Below, piece after piece: positions 38,061 through 48,298 of a stretch of 64,000 bases of DNA; position 1 is the stretch's first letter; every line of letters begins with the position of its first letter. Under the pieces are notes generated by a model that ran no database searches, had not been told where the DNA came from, and saw only the letters and a program-made list of their open reading frames with translations. The position numbers and the translations under genes were made by a program. The stretch is from Colius striatus (lineage: Eukaryota > Chordata > Aves > Coliiformes > Coliidae), in the NCBI RefSeq assembly GCF_028858725.1, contig NC_084774.1:2206001-2270000 (forward strand). The letters are read 5' to 3'.

Positions 38061-38690
38061 GGAAAAGTAACCCAAAGTAGTTTTTAAAACGAAAGATGCC
38101 AGTGAAAGGAAACATCAGAATTCCCAGTGTGGAAGGTCTCTGCCAGCCAAGAGCCCCCAGCCCGGTTCTGCCCGGGGGCACAGCAGCAAGTCACATCAGG
38201 AGAAGCAGCAGCCTTGGGCTGCTGCTTCTCCTGATGTGACTTGCTGCTGTGCCCCCGGGCTGGGGGAATCCTTGCCCTGCAGATGCCTGGGTAGCCAGAA
38301 GACCTGCAGATGGGAGACACATAGGGAAACATCATCATTCATCTTTTCTGTCCTTGGAAGGCACAGGTTGGGGATTCAGGCTGGGAGACCTGAGAAGAGG
38401 AGTAAAGTAAAAAGTCTGTAAAATACATCCACAAACGTCCATGAAATGTCTGTTGAGTCCATTTGGTGCATGACTTTGGGCTCCATCTGTTGGAGCTGCC
38501 ACTCAGAGGACAGGAGAGGAGGGGTGCTGTGTGGAGTCATGGCACCAGCTCAGGGCCATTCATCTGCTGCTGTGAGGCTTCTCCAAGTCTGTGTGGTTCC
38601 TGCTGCACTAATTCCTACCACATGGAACTTAAATCACAGGTTACAACAATTTCAAGGGATAGGCAATCCATCCCCCTAGTCCTTTTGGAC
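38061..38690. other. Intergenic around a hairpin, no gene seen
   Basis: Unique sequence holding the inverted repeat at 38154-38266. The part after 38267 shows no gene or repeat family. Confidence 0.5.
38154..38266. repeat. Perfect inverted repeat (hairpin)
   Basis: Arms 38170-38213 and 38217-38260 are perfect reverse complements over 44 bp, separated by only 3 bases (TTG). The right arm continues to match the left flank: 38261-38266 pairs with 38154-38159 if 10 bases (TTCTGCCCGG, bounded by direct CCCGG repeats) are skipped. The whole looks like a 60-bp segment copied back in inverted orientation with a 10-bp slippage deletion. I see no promoter or miRNA-type mismatches, so a functional RNA hairpin is not implied. 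Confidence 0.95.
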
Positions 38691-39596
38691 CTCACTGTAG
38701 GGCTCAACATTGCAATGAACTCTTCCTCTTGCCTCTGCTCCTGCTTGGACTTATCCTCAGGCTGCAGTCCCTTAGGGGTGTACCTGCTCTGAGGGGAGCT
38801 TTATCTAGGAGCCACAGTCTCCCCAGGGGTATCTGCTGTGACATAGATTCATCCAGCAGCCACAGTTGCTTTGAGGTGTACCTGCTCCAGCATGGCCTTC
38901 CCCATGGCTGCAGTCCTTTCAGGAGTGAACCTGCTCCAGCATGGCCTTCCCCATGGCTGCAGAGCCTCCTGGGTGTCCCTGCTCTGCTGTGGGCTTGTCC
39001 ATGGCCACACACTGTGAGGTGCTCCAGCATGGCCACATGCACAGCCACCCATGCTTTATGGTCTACCTGCTGCAGCCTGCACTTACCCACAGCAGCTTTG
39101 AGGTGTCCCTTCTCCAACATGGACTTATCCTTAGGCCACCACCCCCTCAGGGGTACCTTCTGCAGCAAAGGCATAACCACGGCCACAGATGCTTTGAGTT
39201 ACACCTGCTCTGGTGTGGAGTCTCCCACAGGCACTTTGGGTTGTCCTCCTCCCACGTGGGACTCATCCATGGGTGAGACCCCAGTTCATGCTGGTGCCCC
39301 AGCCTGGAAGCAGCAGCAGTGCCCCAGCCATCTGTCAGCACAGGCACATCACAGTGGCTGTTATCAGTGTCCCCAGCACAGCTGAGCTGGGTGATAAACC
39401 CCAGAGCAGCCCTGCCAGCAGTGACAGCAAGAAGCAGCCATGGACTCTGACATATAGTGAGCCCCATGGCAAGCACAGGAGCCTGCCAATTAATAGCTAA
39501 AGAGCAGTAACAGCTGTAAATTCCACCTATCACATTCCAATCAAATCAGTTCTTACCTCAACCCCTTGGTGCCCCACGTTGGGAGCTAAAAAGGAC
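38691..39596 (-). mobile_element. ERV internal leader region, minus strand
   Basis: Sequence between the primer-binding site at 39571-39588 and about 38,690. It has tandem 35-40-bp blocks with the themes GCTCCAGCATGGCCTTCC and CATGGCTGCAG, which I know from the untranslated leader of avian ERVs. Near the LTR, CAAATCAGTTCTTACCTCAA precedes the primer-binding site. No gag, pol or env frame survives in the window. The left boundary is approximate. Confidence 0.65.
39571..39588 (-). other. ERV primer-binding site, tRNA-Lys type
   Basis: The minus strand reads TAGCTCCCAACGTGGGGC. This differs at two positions from the 18-base site complementary to the 3' end of tRNA-Lys(1,2), as I remember it. 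It lies 8 bases inside the LTR edge at 39597, where a retroviral minus-strand primer site belongs. Confidence 0.7.
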
Positions 39597-39840
39597 TGTC
39601 ATGGCTTAAAGCTGGCTGAGAGCTCAGCCCCAGCAGCTGCTCTCTCACTCCCCTCAGGGGGATGGGGGAGAGAATTCATAGGGTGAAAGTGAGAAAACTT
39701 GTGGGCTGGGACAAAGACAGTTGAACAGGAAAGCAAAGCAAGGGATCCATTGCCCATGTCTCAGGTCAGCCATCCCCAGGCCAGCAGGGTCCATCCCTCG
39801 TGACAGCGACTCCCACGTGAAGGAGCTGTGGGAAAACCAT
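39597..39840 (-). mobile_element. ERV 5' LTR, truncated, same family as 20026-20571
   Basis: The plus strand starts TGTCATGGCTTAAAGCTGGC and continues GGATGGGGGAGAGAATTCAT and GAAAGTGAGAAAACTTGTGG. This is the reverse complement of the 3' portion of the LTR family at 20026. Similarity fades near 39830 (GGGTCCATCCCTCGTGACAG). With the adjacent primer-binding site it is the remnant of a 5' LTR on the minus strand. Confidence 0.82.
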
Positions 39841-41381
39841 CCAGGCTGCCCATTCTGCCTCCTGAGCAGCAGCTGGGGGTCAGAACTGGGCTCTCCACTG
39901 GAGAGATGTGAGGAGGGTGAGGTGATGGGAGAGGGAAGTGTAACAGAGCCAGGCACTGCCTGCAGCAGCCTGAGACGCCAGCCCTGCAGCAAACAGCTGG
40001 TGCATGATAAATTCATGGCATGCATATTTGATGTGGTTTCTGTGAGACACACACATATGGCCATGGCCACTGCTGGCAAGGCTGGAGAAAGAACATGAGT
40101 TTCACAGTGAATAATCACTAGCCAAATATTAGCCCTCGACAAGACAGGCAAGTGGCATGTGATGCCTTTTATGGCACTAAGGACATGAGTCCTGTAGAAG
40201 GTTACCAGGGCTCTGCTTCCTATCTCACAGGTTATGATTAATTACAGACTACAAACTTTCACACCAAGAGATTGGAGCCTTTTGCTCTTAGGAGGTAAAA
40301 AATATGGTCTCTAATTTCTTCTTGTGATGTTCCTCCCACTTTCCACCATGGAAGCGACACAAAAACCTGCACCACTGGCATTTCTCCTTTTCTCTCTCTT
40401 TGTCTTCAGTGCCCAGGAAAAAAATAAAAGACCCATCAAAAGTTTAAACTACACAGAAGCAATTTCCAGTCCTGCAGCACTGGCTGATTTGGCACATTAG
40501 GTCACAACACTGATGTGTTTGAGACGTTTGTGCTGCGTTCCCAGGGGTCAGGGACACACATCCCTCTCTGCAGGAGGAGGGCTGCCCATTCCTAGGCTGA
40601 ACCTGCTGAAGCTGTGCTCGGGTATGCCAGCAGTAGGACTGATAAGGGCATAACAATAATAGGACACAACAAAAACAGGTCAGAGAAATGGCCTGGGACC
40701 AGAGATCCAGAAGGATGAGGAAGATAATTGGATCTTCTCTGCAGCTCCTCTGAGCAACACCCACCAGCCAGACTGTGCAGGAGGTGAGGTTCATCCCTGT
40801 GTCACTGTTCCACAACTGCCTCTTGCCTCCCAGGGTTACCAACAGGCAGTACAAGGCTGAGGCCATTCTACTTTCAGCCAAGGCTGGTCAAACGGTCCCT
40901 AAATGGCCTTGAAAGAGGGGGAGGTTGTGTCATTCTCTTTCTAGGCACCAGGCTGGTTGGTCCTAACCCAGCCAGCACTCCCTGAAGGCCAGAGGCAGAA
41001 GAAACAGGTGAAAAGTAGATCACTGAGTGTGGGGCACAACCAGGGAAAAAAGGGCAGGGGGGTGAGAATCAAGGATTTGAACCTGACTTGAGGAGGCACT
41101 GGAGAGGGACATGGAGCATGGCACCCTGTGAGGAGGCACCCTGAACACCCTTTATCCCATAGGAACACCAAAACAAGGCTGCAAGATCCTAGTGTGAACC
41201 CTCCCTCACTTCCCACGTGGCCCTAGGAAATCTCTCTGTTGCCACCTGCCAAGAGAAAGGGGCAGTGAGCAGAGACACCCACACATCTGCCCTGCCTCTG
41301 GATGTGCTCAGCAGAGCTGGGATGGGGAGCAGTTTTGCACATGTGCTTCCCTGCTCCAGGGCTGGCAGGGCCACGCTGCCC
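39841..41381. other. Intergenic, no gene seen
   Basis: Unique sequence, AT-richer at about 40200-40450. No supportable exon, RNA or repeat family. Confidence 0.5.
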
Positions 41382-42192
41382 CCAGCCCAAACCCCTTGCA
41401 GAAGCAGCTCCCACCTAGATCAGGTCACACAGGAACGTGTCCAGGTGGGTCTTGAAGCCCTCCAAGGAAGGAGCCTCCACCCCCTCCCTGGGCAGCCTGG
41501 GCCAGGGCTCCCTCACTGAAACAGGGAAACAGTTTGTCCTTACGTTTAACTGGAACTGTTTGTGTTCCAGCTTCAGCCCATCAGCCCTTGTCCTGATGCT
41601 ACCATCAAAAAAAATGGGTGTCCCAACCTCCTGACACCCACCAGTGAGATATTTGTAACTATTAATGAGCTCCCTCCTCAGTCTCCTCTTTTCCAGGCTG
41701 AGCAGCCCCAGGTCCTGCAGCCTTTCCTCACAAGGAAGATGCTCCAGTCCCCTGATCATCTTGGTGTCCCTGCACTGGCCTCTCTGCAGCAGTTCCCTGT
41801 CCCTCTGCAGCTGGGGAGCCCAGAACTGGACACAGGACTCCAGATGAGGCCTCAGCAGGGCAGAGCAGAGGGGGAGCAGAACCTCCCTTGCCCTGCTGCC
41901 CACACTCTTCTTGCTGCCCCCAGGCTGCCATTGGCTTCTTGCCCACGAGGCCACGTTGCTGCTCATGGTCAGTTTATTCTCACCCAGCACTCCCAGGTCT
42001 GTGTCTGCAGAGCTGCTCTCCAGCAGGTCACTCCCAGCCTGTCCTGGTGCAGGGGGTTGTTTCTTCCCAGCTGCAGGACTCTGCCCTTGTCCTTGTTGAA
42101 CCTCAGCAGGTTTCTCTCTGCCCAACTCTCAGCCTGTCCTGATGTCACTGAATGGCAGCACAGCCCCTGGGGAATCAGCCAGTGCTCCCTTT
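41382..42192 (-). mobile_element. CR1 LINE fragment with the reverse-transcriptase C-terminus
   Basis: Minus-strand CR1 lacking the last ~50 bp of its 3' tail. Minus-strand translation gives [57 protein letters not shown] and LEKRRLRRELINS. It shares non-consensus features with the plus-strand copy at 17896-18938, such as the QWQPGGSKKSVGSR segment and the same N-terminal reading-frame context. The two are therefore close relatives. 5'-truncated and inactive. Confidence 0.92.
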
Positions 42193-43545
42193 CCTGACCC
42201 CTCTCCTGTGCTGCTTTGCTGCTTTACTATTTGGGGATGTTTTCCCTGCCTGATGCTGCTCTGGTGAGTGGGTTTGTGCGATTCTCTCATCACATGAGGA
42301 TCATTCACTCATCTGCTTCTGTTTGCTACTGCTTGTCACCCCAGTGCCCAGGATGGGTAGGTCCCAAGCTCATTTCTTGGCTGCCTGTGCTCATTCCTGC
42401 TCTGTACAGCCCTTCTCTGGACAGGCTGCTCTTCATCCATCCCTAAGGCATCGTGTGGGGACATTCTCCTCCGAAAAGGCAGCGACACAAACACCAGCCG
42501 AGGCCCCTGAGCTCAGGGGCTGCGGGGACAGTGGTTTGGTCATTTCTCCCTGTTGGAAAGGGGGAGAGAAGCTCCTCATACTGAGAGGCATGACTGTCAT
42601 CGCCCATGAGAGAGCAGCTCTTGTGGGCTGTGAGGAAAGCTCAGAAGTGCAGTTATCTCAGGAAAGGTGGAGGAGTGGAATAGAACAGAACACAGCTGCA
42701 GTGGGGAGAGGAGCTTTGTGGTGAGACATGACCTGCCACTGTCTCAGCAAGGACACAAATGACTTCAGTGAATGGGGGGATTTATATTGTAAGTTTTGGG
42801 CAGAAGTCTCCCTTTAGTTCTGTGTCTACAACACCTGGTGCAACAGCACTGCTGGTACTGGGTAGTGGGACACTTTAGCCTGTTTCTGAGAGAGCACTGC
42901 TGCTTCAGAGCATCAGTATTCTCTGCCCAGAACAGCTGAAAGCGTAAGACCATGAGTATGAGACACAACCCAGCTCTGCCACGGGAGTTTTCATTTCAGT
43001 AGGCTCAGGGTAAGGCTCACCTCTTGTGCCACTCCCTTCTGTGCCAGGCTTGTCAAATAGCCTTTTGACTTCTCTATCCAGAGCCAATGAACACCACAGC
43101 CTGGCTAATGGTTACATTTACCCACAGGACAAAACATCTCCAGGAGATACTGCATGGGAAAACTCCATCAGGCCTGTAAACTGGTGACTTACCTGTGTGG
43201 GTCCCTCTGAAGCAGATGGAAAGCAACAAACTCACAAAACCTTCCAAGCACTGTTGACTGTAATGGAAGAGAAAGGTGACACTTGTTGCTCTGTCATACC
43301 ACATGAATCAAGCTTTTACTAAATGAGAAAATAAGTGAGGACTCAAGAGATTTCCCCTTCCTTAACTCCAACTCAGCAGCTGCTTTGTTACAGATTAGCT
43401 CGGGGCGACATCCTGGAAACCCAAGGCACCTGCAGTGTCTTTGGCAGGCAGCTCTGCTGCTCATGGCCAGATGATGCAGTCAGGTGAAAACGAGCTGCTC
43501 TTCATACATCTGGGGAAAAAAAATGGGGGTAGGAGGAAATTCAGC
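42193..43545. other. Intergenic upstream of SRSF6, no gene seen
   Basis: Unique sequence with no supportable exon. Open frames on both strands are short and lack similarity. Confidence 0.5.
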
Positions 43546-43975
43546 TTTCCACAAGATCGTGGGGGTGGGAAAGGCCCTGCAGAGCTGCTCCAGCCCCTGC
43601 TCCAGCAGCTTCCCCTGGCTCAGGGGCACAGGAACGTGTCCAGGTGGGGTTGGAAACCTCCTGAGAAGGAGCCTCCACACCCTCCCTGGGCAGCCCGGGC
43701 CAGGGCTCCCTCACCTCAGCACCAAAGGGGTTTCTCCTTGTGCCAGGGGCACTCTGTGTTCCAGCTTGTGCCTGTTACTGACACCACAGGTGTCCCCCAT
43801 CCTGCTGACACGCACCCTTACGGACTTGTGAGTGTTGCTGAGATCCCCCTGAGCTCAGGCTTCTCTTCCCCAGGCAGAACAGCCCCAGGCCCGCAGCCTT
43901 TCCTCCCCACACACACGTTCCATCCCCTCAGCACCCTGCTGGCCCTGCCCTGGCCTCTCCGCAGCAGCTGCGGGC
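43546..43975 (-). mobile_element. CR1 LINE 3'-end fragment next to the SRSF6 promoter
   Basis: Antisense CR1: GGGGGTGGGAAAGGCCCTGC, GTGTCCAGGTGGGGTTGG, CCCTGGGCAGCCCGGGCCAG and GTTTCTCCTTGTGCCAGGGG, then AGAACAGCCCCAGGCCCGCA and CTGGCCTCTCCGCAGCAGC. It is more diverged than the other copies. It stops where the SRSF6 CpG island begins, about 380 bp upstream of the likely transcription start. Confidence 0.8.
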
Positions 43976-44063
43976 GTCAGCGCCGCGGCCCAGACACGCG
44001 GCCCCTGTTCCAGCGCGCACTGACGGGCCGCTGAAGCGCCCGGTGCTGGGGAGGGGGCTCCTC

Positions 44064-44360
44064 ATTGGGAACGTGTCCCACACGGGCGGCAGGACACGGC
44101 TGCGGTGCACAGGGCACCCCGGGGCCGGGCCTGGGCTCAGCGGCCGCGGCGTCCCGCCCGCCCGCGAGGGGGCGCCCTTGCGCACGCGCGGAGCGGCACC
44201 GCCCGCCAGCGCCCCGGGCCACGAGCGGCGCCGCGCGCGCGCGCGGGAGCGTGATGACGTCGGCGGCGGCGCGTGGCCACGCCCTTCCCGGGCCGCGCCG
44301 TCACGTCCGCGCGGCGCCGCCCCCGCTATAAAGGCGTCGGCGCGCGGCGGGCGCCATTGT
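44064..44360 (+). promoter_or_regulatory. SRSF6 core promoter: reverse CCAAT, CRE-like sites, TATA box
   Basis: ATTGG (reverse CCAAT) is at 44064-44068. TGACGTCG, a CRE half-site with flanking match, is at 44255-44262. A second ATF/CRE-like GTCACGTCC lies near 44299-44307. TATAAA is at 44327-44332, about 30 bp before a CCATTG initiator-like sequence at about 44354-44359, which I take as the transcription start. A TATA box inside a CpG island is less common than a dispersed start. The exact start site needs transcript data. Confidence 0.65.
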
Positions 44361-44502
44361 GGTGCGGAGCAGGCCGCGCGTAGCCAGCCAGCGCCCGCCG
44401 CCGCTCTCCCCTCTCTCTCTCTCTCCTCCTCTCTCTCCCTCTTTCTGTTTCTTTCCCTCTCTCCTTCCCTCCCTCCCTTCCCCTCTCCTCTCCCCCGCCG
44501 CC
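44357..44502 (+). other. SRSF6 5'UTR with pyrimidine tract
   Basis: The inferred 5'UTR is about 146 nt. From 44404 to 44497 it is almost pure C/T (CTCTCCCC, repeated CT, CCCTCCCTTCCCC), with a single G. Such a tract could bind PTB or poly(C)-binding proteins and affect translation. The start codon at 44503 has the strong context GCCGCCATGC. Confidence 0.7.
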
Positions 44503-44609
44503 ATGCCGCGCGTCTATATCGGCCGCCTGAGCTACCACGTCCGGGAGAAGGACATCCAGCGCTTCTTCAGCGGCTACGGCCGCCTGCTCGAGGTCGACCT
44601 CAAAAACGG
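44503..44609 (+). CDS. SRSF6: SRSF6 coding exon 1 (serine/arginine-rich splicing factor 6)
   Basis: SRSF6 (SRp55) binds exonic enhancers in nuclear pre-mRNA, recruits the spliceosome and affects alternative splicing. Six exons here (44503-44609, 44818-44966, 46306-46433, 46619-46827, 47110-47199, 47299-47662) join in frame to 1047 nt, or 348 residues plus stop; human SRSF6 is 344 by memory. Order: RRM1 (about 2-72), a Gly-rich hinge, RRM2 (about 110-183) with the SWQDLK signature, then an RS domain to the C-terminus. This exon encodes residues 1-35 and two bases of codon 36. It starts [20 protein letters not shown], with the RNP2 element VYIGRL. The start is certain from family identity and Kozak context. 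It ends CAAAAACGG before GTGAGC. Confidence 0.98.
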
Positions 44610-44817
44610 GTGAGCGTGGCCCCGCGCCCGTCCGGCCGCCCCGCCGGGCCTCGCCCCGCCGCCCTCGCCCGTGTCGCTGCCGCGTGGCGCCCGGCGCAAG
44701 ATGGCGGCGGCGCGGGGGGGAGCGGGGGCGCTGCGGCGGGTTCGGCTCCATTGTCCCGCCCGGCCGCGGCGGCCGCGGGGCTGACGCGGCCCCGCTCCTT
44801 CCCCCTCGCCCCCCCAG

Positions 44818-44966
44818 TTACGGCTTCGTGGAGTTCGAGGACTCCCGAGACGCCGACGATGCCGTTTACGAGCTGAACGGGAAGGACCTGTGCGGGGAGC
44901 GCGTGATCGTGGAGCACGCCCGCGGCCCGCGCCGCGACAGGGACGGCTACAGCTACAGTAGTCGCA
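44818..44966 (+). CDS. SRSF6: SRSF6 coding exon 2
   Basis: Follows a 208-bp intron (GTGAGC...CCCCCAG). It completes Gly36 and encodes the rest of RRM1, including the RNP1 element YGFVEFED and the region [20 protein letters not shown], then the start of the Arg/Tyr-rich hinge ([15 protein letters not shown]). It ends CGCA before GTGAGT, leaving one base of the next codon. The exon is of the usual length and phase for the SR family, which places the following intron where SR genes carry their poison exon. Confidence 0.98.
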
Positions 44967-45696
44967 GTGAGTACGGGCCCGCCGTCCCGCGAGGCTGCTG
45001 GGGGCTGCGCGACCGGGGGGCGATGGAGCGGCGGGGACGAGGCCTGTGGGGCTGGGCCGGGGGAAAGGGGTCGGGGCGGGGCGCGGAGGGTGCCCGGGCG
45101 CAGCGCTGGGACCGAGCCGGCTCGGCCGTCTTTCCCAGCACCAGCGTTGCGCTCGGGTATCCCCCAGGAAACTTTAGGAGGGCGAATGTGCGAAGCAGTT
45201 CTGGCCACGTAATTGTGGCTGCGTAGAGAGGGTTTCGTGTTAACGATAAACAACGAGCTCCCCTAATGTAAGCGCTTCGTTGTTGTTGGGAGCGTTTAGA
45301 TGAAACAGTGACGTCGCGTCGCTGATGTTAATGACTAGATACTGTTGCATAAAGGGGGTAGATGCAGTCAGCTGTGAACTTTCGCGTTTCAGTTGGATGT
45401 ACAGTAGGGGTGGGGGGAGGTTTGCAGGAATCTGTGCTGCAGAGCGGGGGATACTGTGAATGTTTCTGCGCTCGGCTCGCTTGTAGATGCGCTGCTTGAG
45501 CTGAGCCGCGTACAACTCGTCTGGCCTCGAGCCGTAACTGAAAGTAGCGAGGCTGGGCCCTGGGTAGTGAGGAGGAGCTCGGTGTGTGGGGGGTGGGGAT
45601 CTTGTCTTTGTAAAACGAATCAAATGTATGTTGTTTAAAATTGTTGCATGTTCAATTCAAACTTTTTAACAAGTCCTTGATGTTTCAATTTAAAAG

Positions 45697-45964
45697 TGAC
45701 CAGTGGGGCTGAGGCTGTGTCCACTGAGGCTAAGATGACTGCCTTTCCTGATTGGCCATGGCTTTTCCATACATTGTGTGACCCTTGCCCTATGACCCTT
45801 TGGCTGACCTTACCGGAAGCCATGACGACAGCAGCCTTTTGCCATTAGACGCAGGGTGATGGTGAGGATTCCAAGGGTTAGACAAAACTGGTTAAACTGA
45901 ACTAGGTGACTGTTACCTTGCGTGTGTTGTGGCCAGACCACCACCAAAACCCTCAGACTGTGAT
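45697..45964 (+). other. SRSF6: Candidate SRSF6 poison exon in intron 2
   Basis: SR-protein genes are known to regulate themselves by including a conserved cassette exon with a premature stop; in SRSF6 it lies in intron 2. Here a strong donor, GATGTAAGTAC, gives an exon end at 45964. Two acceptors are possible: TTCAATTTAAAAG ending at 45696, or TTTTGCCATTAG ending at 45848. Joined to exon 2, the first gives an in-frame TAG at 45846-45848 and the second a TGA at 45857-45859, so either would trigger nonsense-mediated decay. The AT-rich low-CpG sequence at about 45600-46100 contrasts with the island around it. The acceptor is uncertain. Confidence 0.65.
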
Positions 45965-46142
45965 GTAAGTACTTAGTGTAACTAGTAACGTTGTTGTAAA
46001 ATGTAGCAATGCATGTAATCAGTTAAGTTTTATATTTTACAATGTTCTGTAAAATAAAACTTAGCAAGGTGAATCTAATAAGGAGCAGTCACTCTCTAAC
46101 AGATCTTAGGAGCACAGACTTGTAGGATTCTAGTCTGTTTGA

Positions 46143-46828
<686 letters not shown>

Positions 46829-47109
46829 TAAGCGGGGACCAGACCAGGTATAGGCAGCCCCACCTGCCTGAGCTGCCTCCAGCTGACCCTTCGGGAGGGA
46901 GATGATGCCTGAGCCAGGCTTGAGAGCTTTCCACACGGGGAGCGTCAGCCGTAGTTCACCGGCAGCGTGTCGAATCGGGGCGGATTCGTACCCATCCCGG
47001 TGCGGTCGGAGCCGTTTCTGAGGAGCTCTGGGAGCTTTTCTGTGTCAGGCAGCACAGCAGGGCACGGCAGGCACAGAAAGAGGGACAAACTGCGTTTTCA
47101 ACTGTGTAG

Positions 47110-47199
47110 GTCACGATCTAGAAGACGGTCCAGAAGCAGAAGTCGCAGGAGCAGGAGCAGCCGCAGCAGGTCCCGTAGCGTCTCCAAAAGCCGCTCCCG
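47110..47199 (+). CDS. SRSF6: SRSF6 coding exon 5
   Basis: A 90-bp exon after a 282-bp intron. Every codon belongs to the RS domain (SRSRRRSRSRSRRSRSSRSR and SRSVSKSRS). These serines are expected targets of SRPK and CLK kinases, which control nuclear import and splicing activity. The donor is CCCGGTGAGT. Phase is kept on both sides. Confidence 0.97.
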
Positions 47200-47298
47200 G
47201 TGAGTGACCCGTTGTCCCGTGAGCGCGGGGTGGCTGCTGCAGGGATGCAGCGGGCAGCTGCCGCAGCTCAGGTGGAATAAACTGTTTCTCTCTGAAAG

Positions 47299-47662
47299 AT
47301 CTAAATCCAGGTCACGAAGCAAAGACCGCTCACGTTCCAGATCTAAGAGCAGGAAGTCCAGATCAAAGAGCAAATCGAAACCCAAGTCTGACCGGGGTTC
47401 GCGCTCGCACAGCAGATCCAAGGAGAAGTCCGAGAAGTCTCGATCCAGATCCAGGTCCAGGTCCCGATCTCCCAAAGAAAATGGTAAAGGAGATGCTAAG
47501 TCTAAGTCCAGGTCAAGGAGCAGGTCCCGTTCCAATTCTCCACAGCAGCAGCCGTCTGCCAAGGCTCGTTCAGAGTCGCCACCCAAAAGAGCTGTCTCGA
47601 GGTCCCGCTCCAGATCTCGCTCAAAATCCCGCTCACGGTCAAGATCTAGTTCAAGAGATTAA
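47299..47662 (+). CDS. SRSF6: SRSF6 coding exon 6 with stop
   Basis: Follows a 99-bp intron with acceptor TTTCTCTCTGAAAG. It encodes the rest of the RS domain: SKSRSRSKDRSRSRSKSRKS, then KSKSKPKSDRGSRSHSRSKE, the SPKENGKGDAKSKSRSRS block, a Pro/Gln-bearing NSPQQQPSAKARSESPPKRA insert, and the terminal SRSRSRSSSRD before TAA at 47660-47662. The NSPQQQ segment is the part that differs most from the mammalian protein as I remember it. The SPPKRAVSRSRS tail is typical of SRSF6. Confidence 0.98.
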
Positions 47663-48292
47663 GATGAGAACTCTCCTCTTACATTGCACACTATTATGGA
47701 ACATTTTCCTACTTGTCAGGCCATTAGTGTTATGTTAGTACTTCAGAAGTTGGTTTTTTTCTCTTGCAGGAGTGAATGGCCTAAGAACTAAGTCACGAGG
47801 CATAAAGGCTTAATTTGTATCCCAAATTGCAAGCCAGGAGGTGGGATGGTGGTACAAAGCAGGAAGAGTCCCCCTTTTGTAGAAATCCAGCTAAAAGTTT
47901 CATTTTATAGCGTTTCTGCAGGAGTAACTTCACTACTCTTCAAGTGCAAAGTGGGTTTTATATTAAAAATAAACTGAGTATGAACAGCTTCCAGCTGAGC
48001 TTTCTTGAAAGGATCTTTTTTCCTTTTGGGTTTTTTTCCCCTGGTTTTAGAACTATGGGTGTCATCAGCTTAATAGGTTACAGCTTGCTGCCAAAGGCAG
48101 GGTTGCCTTGCTGGGCAGGTCAGATCATTCTCTGGTTTATCTTAACTGGTGGAAGCAGGCTGCAAGCTATATAAGCCAGTAATACAATTCTAGGGAGATT
48201 TTTAGACCAGCAATAACTCAAGTTGGAGCATTTGTCTTGTATCTTAACTTGCCAAAAGAACATTCCCCTCATACTGTGACTGTATTAAAGGT

Positions 48293-48298
48293 AATAAA
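48293..48298 (+). terminator. SRSF6: SRSF6 proximal polyadenylation signal
   Basis: Canonical AATAAA followed within 20 bases by the GT-rich CCTGTGTGGTG expected downstream of a cleavage site. Confidence 0.65.

Larger units (their letters stand above)
43976..45150. promoter_or_regulatory. CpG island of SRSF6
   Basis: Sharp rise in GC and CpG density from about 43,976. It covers the promoter, 5'UTR, exon 1, intron 1, exon 2 and the start of intron 2. It includes alternating CG runs (CGCGCGCGCGCGCGG at about 44231-44246). An AAGATGGCGGC motif, a good YY1 site, lies in intron 1 at 44698-44708. This is the usual arrangement of a housekeeping splicing-factor promoter. Confidence 0.85.

Noticed and set aside
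37092-38087. Arg/Pro/Gly-rich frames of 180-327 codons over the CpG-rich minisatellite
   Set aside because: GC-rich DNA with few stop codons. Peptides are simple repeats with no known domain.
1-43975. Exons of PTPRT, the gene expected beyond SRSF6 by synteny
   Set aside because: No MAM, Ig, fibronectin or phosphatase peptide and no matching signal-peptide exon seen on either strand.
44043-45253. Long frames on both strands over the SRSF6 CpG island
   Set aside because: They overlap the promoter and exons 1-2 in other frames and exist only because stops are rare in GC-rich DNA.
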